Shown here: positions 1-6,275 of the stretch, piece by piece
Numbering within the stretch: position 1 is the stretch's first letter
Layout: every line of letters starts with the position of its first letter
DNA from: Bacteroidota bacterium
GTDB lineage: Bacteria > Bacteroidota > Bacteroidia > JACCXN01
Length of the DNA stretch: 8,268 nt
NCBI GenBank assembly: GCA_947462515.1
Contig: CANHPJ010000054.1
Coordinates: forward strand, 1-8,268
Direction of reading: 5' to 3'
Notes under the pieces: generated by a model
Databases searched by the model: none
Told to the model about the DNA's origin: nothing
Seen by the model: the letters and a program-made list of their open reading frames with translations, nothing else
Program-made: the position numbers and the translations under genes

Positions 1-51
1 GGGGTTAATGCTTTTTTGGAAAAAAGACCACCAATTTTTAAGGGAGAATAA
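1..51 (+). CDS. C-terminal end of a crotonase / enoyl-CoA hydratase-like protein (partial, 5' end outside window)
   Basis: Frame 1 is open from the left edge and ends in TAA at 49-51, giving 16 residues: GVNAFLEKRPPIFKGE. The pattern G-x-x-A-F-L-E-K-R-x-P-x-F is the usual C-terminus of enoyl-CoA hydratases of the crotonase superfamily, which hydrate 2-enoyl-CoA in fatty-acid oxidation or related acyl-CoA pathways. The active site lies outside the window, so the exact substrate cannot be judged. The reading frame stops 20 bp before a strong hairpin terminator, as expected for a gene end. The assignment rests on one short motif and is therefore moderate. Confidence 0.6.
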   Translation, partial: GVNAFLEKRPPIFKGE

Positions 52-70
52 ATAAAGCAAACTCAAACAA

Positions 71-103
71 AAAATCCCGAAGCTTAAAACACTTCGGGAT
101 TTT
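71..103. terminator. Bidirectional rho-independent terminator between convergent genes
   Basis: A perfect 12-bp inverted repeat (arms 71-82 and 92-103, core TCCCGAAG/CTTCGGGA) encloses a 9-nt loop. The arms begin with A and end with T, so transcripts from both strands form a GC-cored hairpin followed by U residues. The U tract is longer on the minus strand, where the stem runs into TTGTTT. It lies 20 bp after the crotonase stop and 93 bp beyond the accA stop, so it can end both convergent transcripts. Confidence 0.85.
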
Positions 104-196
104 ATAATGACAATGAAAAATTTCCGGTTATTTTTGAATCCTTTTTTTATAAAAAAACGGAGTCTTTTGACAGAGATTTTCTAAAAAATTAAAGAC

Positions 197-1144
197 TTAT
201 TTTTCATAAGCCCCCATAGAGCAGAACTTGTTTATTCTTGATTCAACAAGCTTGTCAGGTTTAATTTTGCTCAACTTTTGAAGATGACCCAATATTTCAT
301 TTTTTACTGTTAGAAAAATTGCTTCGTGATTTGAATGAGCGCCACCAAGAGGTTCAGGGATAACTCCATCGATAAGCTTATTTTCAAGCATATCCTTGGC
401 TGTTAATTTCAAACTCTCAGCTGCTTTTTCTTTAAAATCCCAACTGCGCCATAAAATTGAAGAACATGACTCAGGTGATATAACTGAATACCAGGTATTT
501 TCAAGCATTAATACCTTATCGCCAATACCGATACCTAATGCACCACCGGAGGCTCCCTCTCCAATAATTATACAAATTACCGGTACTCTTAATTTCGACA
601 TTTCGAAAAGATTTCTTGCTATCGCCTCTCCTTGACCTCTTTCTTCTGCCTCTAGGCCAGGGTAAGCTCCCGGAGTATCTATAAAAGTAACTACTGGTTT
701 ATTAAATTTCTCTGCCAACTTCATCAATCGAAGCGCCTTTCTATATCCTTCCGGATTAGGCATTCCAAAATTACGATATTGACGCATCTTGGTGTTTATT
801 CCCTTCTGCTGACCAATAAACATAACAGTCTTGCCATTAATAGATCCAAACCCACCAATCATAGCCTTGTCATCTTTTACAGTCCTGTCACCATGCAATT
901 CTATGAATGTACCATCAGATATAGCTTTAATATAAGCTAATGTATAAGGCCGCTCCGGGTGTCTTGAAACTTGTACTTTTTGCCAAGCGCTTAGATTGGA
1001 ATATATTTCTTTTTTTACTAACTGTATTTTGTTTTCAAGGTCTTTTATGGTTTTAGAAACATCTGCATCTTTAATCTCCTTTACTTTTTCCAATTGATCT
1101 TCTAACTCCTGAATAGGTTTTTCGAATTCTAAATATGTAGCCAT
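197..1144 (-). CDS. accA: Acetyl-CoA carboxylase carboxyltransferase subunit alpha
   Basis: AccA pairs with AccD to form the carboxyltransferase half of acetyl-CoA carboxylase, which moves the carboxyl group from biotin on AccB to acetyl-CoA and makes malonyl-CoA for fatty-acid synthesis in the cytoplasm. From the chosen start the protein is 315 residues, close to the 319 of E. coli AccA. An N-terminal helical region (about 5-50) precedes the crotonase-fold core. Family landmarks are RHPERPYTLAYI (61-72), ELHGDR (82-87), GQQKG (111-115), DTPGAYPG (156-163) and the oxyanion-hole segment GEGASGGALG (195-204). The frame runs eight codons further upstream, but MATYLEFEKP at 1144 matches the usual family N-terminus, and a TAnnTTTG promoter element at 1166-1173 overlaps the extra codons. 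accD is not in the window. The gene diverges from ispE and appears monocistronic here. Confidence 0.97.
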   Translation of the reverse strand: MATYLEFEKPIQELEDQLEKVKEIKDADVSKTIKDLENKIQLVKKEIYSNLSAWQKVQVSRHPERPYTLAYIKAISDGTFIELHGDRTVKDDKAMIGGFGSINGKTVMFIGQQKGINTKMRQYRNFGMPNPEGYRKALRLMKLAEKFNKPVVTFIDTPGAYPGLEAEERGQGEAIARNLFEMSKLRVPVICIIIGEGASGGALGIGIGDKVLMLENTWYSVISPESCSSILWRSWDFKEKAAESLKLTAKDMLENKLIDGVIPEPLGGAHSNHEAIFLTVKNEILGHLQKLSKIKPDKLVESRINKFCSMGAYEK

Positions 1145-1165
1145 AATTTTTTTTTTATATTGAAT

Positions 1166-1173
1166 CAAAAATA
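1166..1173 (-). promoter_or_regulatory. Putative accA promoter, -7 element TATTTTTG
   Basis: On the minus strand TATTTTTG matches the Bacteroidota -7 consensus TAnnTTTG in all six fixed positions and ends 21 nt before the accA ATG. No convincing TTG or TTTG -33 element stands about 19 nt further upstream, so the call rests on the -7 match and its position. A start of transcription here also excludes the longer accA reading frame. Confidence 0.5.
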
Positions 1174-1248
1174 CAATTTTTTATCAATTAAAACAGCCCT
1201 TAATTTCCTGAAATTAGAGATGAGCATAAATTTTCCTAAAGAAAAAAT

Positions 1249-1256
1249 TAACTTTG
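1249..1256 (+). promoter_or_regulatory. Putative ispE promoter, -7 element TAACTTTG
   Basis: TAACTTTG is a full match to TAnnTTTG and ends 17 nt before the ATG at 1274. Transcription would begin only about 10 nt before that codon, leaving a very short leader. This favours 1274 as the ispE start over the upstream in-frame codons at 1160 (TTG) and 1220 (ATG). No clear -33 TTG is visible. Confidence 0.5.
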
Positions 1257-1273
1257 AATCAAAAAAATCCGCC

Positions 1274-2098
1274 ATGATTGTATTTCCAAACGCTAAAATA
1301 AATATCGGATTAAACATTGTAGAAAAAAGAGCTGATGGCTTCCATAATATACAAACCGTTTTCTACCCTATTGGATTGCGTGATGTTCTTGAAGTATTAC
1401 CAAACCAAGAAAGTGATGCTGAAACACATTTTACCTCATCAGGAATTCAGATTCCGGGAGATTCCAATTCTAACCTTTGCATCAAAGCATACGATCTAAT
1501 TAAAAAAGATTATGATCTACCCGCAGTAAAAATTTATCTTCAAAAAATAATACCCATTGGGGCTGGCTTAGGAGGAGGATCAGCTGATGGAGCCTTTTTT
1601 ATTAGAGCAATAAATGATTTATTCGAAATAGGTTTATCATGGGGAGAAATGCATCATTATGCCAGGCAACTAGGTAGCGACTGTTCTTTTTTTGTAAACA
1701 ATAAAGTGGCTTATGCTCAAGGAAAAGGAGACGAACTTGATCCAATAAACCTTTCTTTAAAAGGCATGCATTTGGCTCTTATAAATCCAGGAATTCATAT
1801 TGAAACCAAGGAGGCCTATGCCGGAGTTAGGCTAAACGGCAATATAAAATCACTCAAAGAAATTATTTTAAGTGAACCAATAGAAAACTGGAATAAACTA
1901 GTGAAAAATGATTTTGAAGAATCCATTTTCCCAAATTATCCGGAAATAAAAGATATAAAGGAAAAACTATATGAAATGGGCGCCATATATTCTTCTATGA
2001 GCGGAAGTGGATCAAGTGTTTATGGAATTTTTAAAAACAAAATTAATTTAAACAACGCTTTCCAATCACAATTCATCTGGCAAGGAGAATTAGACTAA
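1274..2098 (+). CDS. ispE: 4-diphosphocytidyl-2-C-methyl-D-erythritol kinase
   Basis: IspE phosphorylates the 2-hydroxyl of CDP-methylerythritol with ATP, the fourth step of the MEP pathway to IPP and DMAPP, which feed undecaprenyl phosphate and quinone synthesis. It is a 274-residue GHMP-family kinase of normal length. Motif 1 is PNAKINIGLNIVEKR (5-19) with the probable catalytic Lys8; motif 2, the phosphate-binding loop, is PIGAGLGGGSADGA (94-107); LGSDCSFF (133-140) carries the probable catalytic Asp136; motif 3 is MSGSGSSVYGIF (242-253). The frame is open back to a TTG at 1160 and an ATG at 1220, but those add residues without family character, and MIVFPNAKIN is the usual N-terminus in this phylum. 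It diverges from accA and converges on the LptF/LptG gene, with stops 15 bp apart. Confidence 0.96.
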   Translation: MIVFPNAKINIGLNIVEKRADGFHNIQTVFYPIGLRDVLEVLPNQESDAETHFTSSGIQIPGDSNSNLCIKAYDLIKKDYDLPAVKIYLQKIIPIGAGLGGGSADGAFFIRAINDLFEIGLSWGEMHHYARQLGSDCSFFVNNKVAYAQGKGDELDPINLSLKGMHLALINPGIHIETKEAYAGVRLNGNIKSLKEIILSEPIENWNKLVKNDFEESIFPNYPEIKDIKEKLYEMGAIYSSMSGSGSSVYGIFKNKINLNNAFQSQFIWQGELD

Positions 2099-2113
2099 TA
2101 AATCGTTTAAAAT

Positions 2114-3190
2114 CTATTTCGGAGCAATTCTCAATAAATAAACAGAAAGGAAAAAATAAATTATATTGGGAATCCAAACTGCTATTATAGGAGCAACTCC
2201 GGCATTGGTGGCAAAAGTATTTGAGACTTGCATAAACAATATATAGGAAAAACTTATCAGTAATCCTATACCAATGTGAATACCTATACCTCCTCTAACT
2301 TTTCTACTAGCAATTGCCACGCCAATAAGCGTTAAAATAAAAGTAGCAAATGGCAATGAAATCCGCTGGTATTTTGAAATTTCATAGAATGCAATATTGC
2401 TTGAACCTTTAAACTTTTCTTCTTCAATAAATTTATTTAATTCAAAATAATTCATCGTTTCAACCGTATTTATTCTACGACTAAAATCTTCGGGTTTTAT
2501 ATTTAAAACAGTGTCTAATCTCCAACCCTTCACTAAAGTTTCTTTTAAACCATTTACAGTTCTAATTTGATAGTTTTCTATTGCCCATTTTTGAGTACCC
2601 GCATCCCAGCGCGCAAAATCAGACATTAATTTATACGAAAGCTTTCCATCTTCAATTTTATCCATAGAAAACTGATAACCAACATTTTCTATATTATTAT
2701 AACTTTCGAAATAGATAAAGGTTCCAGGTCCAATTTGACGATGAATATTGTTTTCGTTGTTCCTGAACTGATTTCTAATATAAAGATTCTCAAATGCCAA
2801 TCGCTTTTGATTCGCCCTTGGAATAATAAAGTTTATCAATAAAAAAGAAATCCCTGCCAACATGCCTGCCGAAAACATGTAAGGAAGTAACATCCTTCTA
2901 AAACTAATGCCACTTGCCAAGATTGCCACAATTTCAGTATCGTATGCCATTTTTGAAGTAAAAAAAACCACGGCAATAAACGTAAATAGAGGACTAAACA
3001 AGTTTATGAAATAGGGAATGAAATTTAAATAATAATCAAAAACAATCGCAGAAATAGGCGCTTGTTTTTGCAAAAAATCATCGATTTTTTCTGAAAGATC
3101 AAAAATTATTGTAATCGAAATAATCAATGCAATCGCATAGAAAAATGTTCCGAGAAATTTTTTGATTATGTATTTATCTAAAAGGGTCAA
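2114..3190 (-). CDS. LptF/LptG-family lipopolysaccharide export permease (YjgP/YjgQ)
   Basis: LptF and LptG are inner-membrane subunits that with the LptB ATPase extract LPS and pass it to LptC and the periplasmic bridge. The 358-residue length and topology fit: hydrophobic segments near 12-31, 58-78 and 103-123, a large soluble domain (about 135-270, the periplasmic jellyroll of the family), then three segments near 279-297, 302-321 and 334-354. The N-terminus LDKYIIKKFLGTFFYAIAL is typical. EIVAILASGISFRRM (86-100) between segments 2 and 3 corresponds to the cytoplasmic coupling helix that meets LptB. F and G paralogues cannot be told apart from this copy alone, so no symbol is given. The start codon is TTG: the upstream frame reaches a stop without an ATG. 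It lies 90 bp after tgt on the same strand, so it may be cotranscribed or use the element at 3261-3268. Confidence 0.93.
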   Translation of the reverse strand: MTLLDKYIIKKFLGTFFYAIALIISITIIFDLSEKIDDFLQKQAPISAIVFDYYLNFIPYFINLFSPLFTFIAVVFFTSKMAYDTEIVAILASGISFRRMLLPYMFSAGMLAGISFLLINFIIPRANQKRLAFENLYIRNQFRNNENNIHRQIGPGTFIYFESYNNIENVGYQFSMDKIEDGKLSYKLMSDFARWDAGTQKWAIENYQIRTVNGLKETLVKGWRLDTVLNIKPEDFSRRINTVETMNYFELNKFIEEEKFKGSSNIAFYEISKYQRISLPFATFILTLIGVAIASRKVRGGIGIHIGIGLLISFSYILFMQVSNTFATNAGVAPIIAVWIPNIIYFFLSVYLLRIAPK

Positions 3191-3260
3191 TCTATTATTC
3201 TTTAAAATTAATATTTAGCAAATTATTAAATGTTAAGCGAAAATATTTCAAAAGGTTTAC

Positions 3261-3268
3261 CAAATTTA
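3261..3268 (-). promoter_or_regulatory. Possible promoter -7 element (TAAATTTG) for the LptF/LptG gene
   Basis: In the 90-bp gap after tgt the minus strand carries TAAATTTG, a full TAnnTTTG match, about 70 nt before the TTG start of the permease. It would give a leader of roughly 60 nt. No -33 element is evident, and read-through from tgt is an equally good explanation for expression. Confidence 0.3.
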
Positions 3269-3280
3269 TCCCGGAGCCTC

Positions 3281-4411
3281 CTATAACTTATTCGATAATT
3301 GCTTTACCATTTTATTCTTCCATTCAGAAAAAGTGCCTTGAATAATCTGTTCACGCGCCTCTTTAACCAACCACAAATAAAAACTTAAATTATGAATCGT
3401 CGCAATTTGCGCCCCTAGTATTTCCTTTGAAACTATTAAATGACGCAAATAAGCTTTAGAATATTGATTGTCAACATAAGAACTCCCAAATGGATCGATA
3501 GGAGAAAAATCTTCTTTCCATTTTTCATTTTTGATATTTATTGTTCCCTGACTTGTAAAAAGCATGCCATTACGGGCATTTCTTGTAGGCATAACGCAGT
3601 CAAACATATCAATACCAAGGGCTATGCTTTCTAAAATATTTATTGGTGTGCCTACTCCCATTAGATACCTGGGCTTTTCTTTAGGTAAAATATCACAAAC
3701 TACTTCAGTCATTGCATACATATCTTCAGCAGGTTCTCCAACAGACAGACCTCCAATTGCATTTCCTTCCCTATTAAATGAAGCAATAGTCTCTGCCGAC
3801 TGAACCCTTAAATCTTTATAAACACTACCCTGAACAATAGGAAAAAGCGTTTGATCATATCCATATTTTCCTGATGTAGAGTCAAATCTATCGCAGCATC
3901 GCTTAAGCCACCGATGAGTCATCTCCATGGATTTTTTGGCATAATTAAACTCGCATGGATAAGGAGTACACTCATCAAAAGCCATAATAATATCAGCACC
4001 AATAGTACGTTGGATATCCATTACACTTTCGGGAGTAAAAAAAAGCTTGGATCCGTTAATATGACTTGTAAATTTAACACCTTCCTCCTTAATTTTTCTG
4101 TTATCCGATAGTGAGTACACTTGGTAACCACCGCTATCTGTAAGCATGGGCTTATCCCATCCAATAAATTTATGTAATCCCCCTGCTTTTTCCAATACTG
4201 AAAGTGAAGGTCTTAAAAAAAGATGATAAGTATTGCCTAAAATTATCTGGGCTTTTATATCATTCACAAGCTCATGTTGATGAACAGCCTTAACTGAACC
4301 TGCGGTTCCTACGGGCATAAAAATAGGAGTCTGGATGATTCCATGATCTGTTAATATCTCTCCTGCTCTTGCCTTACTTCCTTTGTCGTTATTGTAAATG
4401 GTAAATTTCAT
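3281..4411 (-). CDS. tgt: Queuine/preQ1 tRNA-ribosyltransferase, lacking the usual zinc cysteines
   Basis: Tgt swaps guanine 34 of the GUN anticodon tRNAs (Asp, Asn, His, Tyr) for preQ1, on the path to queuosine. The 376 residues match the family length. Active-site features are intact: TDSGGYQVYS (91-100) with Asp92, AFDECTPYP (144-152) with Asp146, VQGS (193-196), GGLSVGEP (220-227) and FDCVMPTRNARNG (270-282) with the predicted nucleophile Asp271. The C-terminal metal site is not: where bacterial Tgt has C-x-C-x2-C, this protein has Gly309, Ser311 and Asp314 within DPFGSSYVDNQYSKAY, while the fourth ligand His340 (TIHNL) remains. From memory this loss is shared by Bacteroidota Tgt proteins, so it need not mean inactivity. 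The gene diverges from the glycosyltransferase and leads toward the LptF/LptG gene. Confidence 0.96.
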   Translation of the reverse strand: MKFTIYNNDKGSKARAGEILTDHGIIQTPIFMPVGTAGSVKAVHQHELVNDIKAQIILGNTYHLFLRPSLSVLEKAGGLHKFIGWDKPMLTDSGGYQVYSLSDNRKIKEEGVKFTSHINGSKLFFTPESVMDIQRTIGADIIMAFDECTPYPCEFNYAKKSMEMTHRWLKRCCDRFDSTSGKYGYDQTLFPIVQGSVYKDLRVQSAETIASFNREGNAIGGLSVGEPAEDMYAMTEVVCDILPKEKPRYLMGVGTPINILESIALGIDMFDCVMPTRNARNGMLFTSQGTINIKNEKWKEDFSPIDPFGSSYVDNQYSKAYLRHLIVSKEILGAQIATIHNLSFYLWLVKEAREQIIQGTFSEWKNKMVKQLSNKL

Positions 4412-4432
4412 GCCCTATGTTTATAATTCTGC

Positions 4433-4440
4433 CAAAGATA
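4433..4440 (-). promoter_or_regulatory. Putative tgt promoter, -7 element TATCTTTG
   Basis: The minus strand reads TATCTTTG, a full match to TAnnTTTG, ending 21 nt before the tgt ATG. This is the same offset seen for the accA element. No TTG is found at the expected -33 distance. Confidence 0.5.
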
Positions 4441-4465
4441 AATAATAAGCTCATAATTTTAATAT

Positions 4466-4473
4466 TACTTTTG
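4466..4473 (+). promoter_or_regulatory. Putative promoter of the glycosyltransferase-sigma-rsmG group, -7 element TACTTTTG
   Basis: TACTTTTG is a full match to TAnnTTTG and ends 19 nt before the glycosyltransferase ATG at 4493. Because the sigma gene overlaps the glycosyltransferase and no good -7 match stands before rsmG, this element may drive all three genes. A -33 TTG is not apparent. Confidence 0.5.
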
Positions 4474-4492
4474 TATTCTATGCTTAAATAAA

Positions 4493-5617
4493 ATGTTTAA
4501 CCCAGAGGATTCGCTAGAGTTTGTAATATTTGCCTTTTTTGCCATTGCTTTTTTAATACAGTTAGCAATATATTTGGGCATATACAGTAAGTTAGCCTTT
4601 TTTAAAAGGAACCAAAAACTATTCACCTATAAGCCTGTAACGGTTGTTATCTGCGCGAAAAACGAGGAGGAAAACCTCCGCAAAAACTTACCTTTAATTC
4701 TTGAACAAGATTATCATAATTTTGAGGTTATTGTTGTAAACGATCTTTCAACCGATGAAACATTTTATTTGTTGGAGGAATTCGAGAAAAAATATGCGAA
4801 TTTCAGGTCTATAACTATTAAACAAGAAGGAAGCTTCCCAATAGGAAAAAAATATCCACTAACATTAGGGATAAAAGGAGCAAAAAATGAATTGGTTTTA
4901 CTCACAGATGCAGACTGTATGCCTAAAAGCAACAAATGGATTGAGAGTATGGTTAGAAATTTTCATGAAGATAAAGAAATCGTTTTAGGATATGGCGGAT
5001 ATGAAAAATTACCGGGCTTGCTTAATAAGCTTATTCGATTCGATACATTTAGCATTGCAGTAAATTACATGTCACTGGCTCTTGCTGGAAAAGCATACAT
5101 GGGAGTTGGAAGGAATTTGGCCTATCAAAAATCATTGTTTTTTAAAAATAAAGGGTTTGCGTCTCATTTCCACATTCCATCAGGAGATGATGATCTTTTC
5201 ATAAGCAGAGTAGCTAAAAAAGACAATGTAGCTATTGAACCCGAGGAACAAGGACATACCATATCAAGGGTAAAGACAAGTTTCAAATCCTGGGTAAGAC
5301 AAAAGAAAAGACATCTTACCACAGCTCCGCATTACAAAGGAGAAACAAAATTTATTTTAAGTTTAATATCTCTTAGTAGCGCTTTTTTCATCATATTGTT
5401 TGCGATATTATTAGCACTTCAATTTCAAGTTTATCTTATTCTTGGCATTTTTTTATTTAGAAGTATCATACAATTTATTATGTTCAATAAATTAACTAAA
5501 ATGCTTGGAGAAAGAGACTTGTTAATATTATTACCTTTCCTAGAAATAATGCTGATTATTGTTTATCCGGTCTTTATTTTTTCTAACTTTATGATAAAAC
5601 AAAGCAGATGGAATTAG
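4493..5617 (+). CDS. Membrane-anchored family 2 glycosyltransferase
   Basis: This 374-residue protein has a membrane segment near 9-31, a GT-A catalytic domain (about 48-280) and three C-terminal membrane segments near 286-308, 310-329 and 342-366. The domain shows the GT2 pattern in order: VTVVICAKNEEENL (49-62) binding the nucleotide, VVNDLSTDET (81-90) with Asp84, the metal-binding DxD as TDADC (138-142), GDDD (231-234) at the catalytic-base position, and WVRQKKRHL (267-275), which fills the place of the processive QxxRW motif but ends in His instead of Trp. The sugar donor and acceptor cannot be read from the sequence; transfer to a lipid or polysaccharide at the inner membrane is likely. 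Its last codons overlap the start of the sigma factor gene. It diverges from tgt. Confidence 0.9.
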   Translation: MFNPEDSLEFVIFAFFAIAFLIQLAIYLGIYSKLAFFKRNQKLFTYKPVTVVICAKNEEENLRKNLPLILEQDYHNFEVIVVNDLSTDETFYLLEEFEKKYANFRSITIKQEGSFPIGKKYPLTLGIKGAKNELVLLTDADCMPKSNKWIESMVRNFHEDKEIVLGYGGYEKLPGLLNKLIRFDTFSIAVNYMSLALAGKAYMGVGRNLAYQKSLFFKNKGFASHFHIPSGDDDLFISRVAKKDNVAIEPEEQGHTISRVKTSFKSWVRQKKRHLTTAPHYKGETKFILSLISLSSAFFIILFAILLALQFQVYLILGIFLFRSIIQFIMFNKLTKMLGERDLLILLPFLEIMLIIVYPVFIFSNFMIKQSRWN

Positions 5618-6219
5618 GAACTAATCTGTCTGAAAAGGCAAAGCATGATTATCTTTTGGTTCTTAAAGCCACAAATGATCGAGACCAGAAAGCATATGCG
5701 GAATTAATGTCTCGCTACAGAGACTCCATTTTTTTTATGCTTTTAAAGATGGTAAATAATAAAGATGATGCTGAAGATTTGACTATAGAAGCATTTGGAA
5801 AAGCGTTCAACCGCCTTAATCAATATGCTCCTAATTATGCCTTTAGCACATGGCTCTTTAAAATAGCATCAAATAACTGCATAGATTTTATTAGAAGAAA
5901 AAAAAATAACTCGACCTTTTCAATTGACAAGCCATTCGACAATGGCGATGGAGACGAATTAACTATAGATTTGAGATCTGAAAGCCTCGACCCGGAGGAA
6001 AAAATAATACGAAAAGAAAAAATGATAATGATGCGGGAAGTAGTTGAAAAACTTAAACCGCGATACAGAAGATTAGTTGAATTAAGGTATTTTCAAGAGT
6101 TATCCTATGAAGAAATATCAATTCAACTCGAACTGCCATTAGGAACAGTAAAAGCACAACTATTTAGGGCGCGTGAGTTTTTATACAACATCATGAAAAA
6201 CACGAGTGATAGAATTTAA
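5608..6219 (+). CDS. ECF-type sigma-70 family RNA polymerase sigma factor
   Basis: The 203-residue protein has the two-domain build of an ECF sigma factor. Sigma region 2 spans about 28-99, with DDAEDLTIEAFGKAF (53-67) for core binding and the -10 recognition segment ending in IDFIRRKK (92-99). A polar, acidic linker (about 100-141) leads to region 4 (about 142-192), whose helix-turn-helix LSYEEISIQLELPLGTVKAQ (165-184) reads the -35 region. The linker lacks any sign of a sensor domain. The start ATG at 5608 lies inside the final codons of the glycosyltransferase, a 10-bp overlap that suggests translational coupling. No anti-sigma gene lies beside it: rsmG follows after 56 bp. The sequence resembles a sigma factor that I recall as widely conserved in Bacteroidota; its regulon is unknown to me. 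Confidence 0.95.
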   Translation: MELGTNLSEKAKHDYLLVLKATNDRDQKAYAELMSRYRDSIFFMLLKMVNNKDDAEDLTIEAFGKAFNRLNQYAPNYAFSTWLFKIASNNCIDFIRRKKNNSTFSIDKPFDNGDGDELTIDLRSESLDPEEKIIRKEKMIMMREVVEKLKPRYRRLVELRYFQELSYEEISIQLELPLGTVKAQLFRAREFLYNIMKNTSDRI

Positions 6220-6275
6220 TTTACCTATAGTCTTTTGGTTTAGCTATTGTTTCGGGATCACTTAAAATATTCATA

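Noticed and set aside
142..197. Inverted repeat AGTCTTT (161-167) / AAAGACT (191-197) downstream of accA, next to a 16-bp A/T palindrome at 142-157
   Set aside because: The stem is only 7 bp, AT-rich and separated by a 23-nt loop; in such AT-rich DNA it may be chance. The hairpin at 71-103 already accounts for termination.
396..635. Plus-strand open frame opposite accA
   Set aside because: Antisense shadow of a strongly conserved gene; no recognisable protein features.
3440..4111. Three plus-strand open frames opposite tgt
   Set aside because: They mirror conserved tgt codons and show no family motif or initiation signal.
6220..6275. Possible promoter before rsmG (TATAGTCTTTTG)
   Set aside because: The spacing inside the element does not fit TAnnTTTG and there is no -33 motif, so cotranscription with the sigma gene is more likely.
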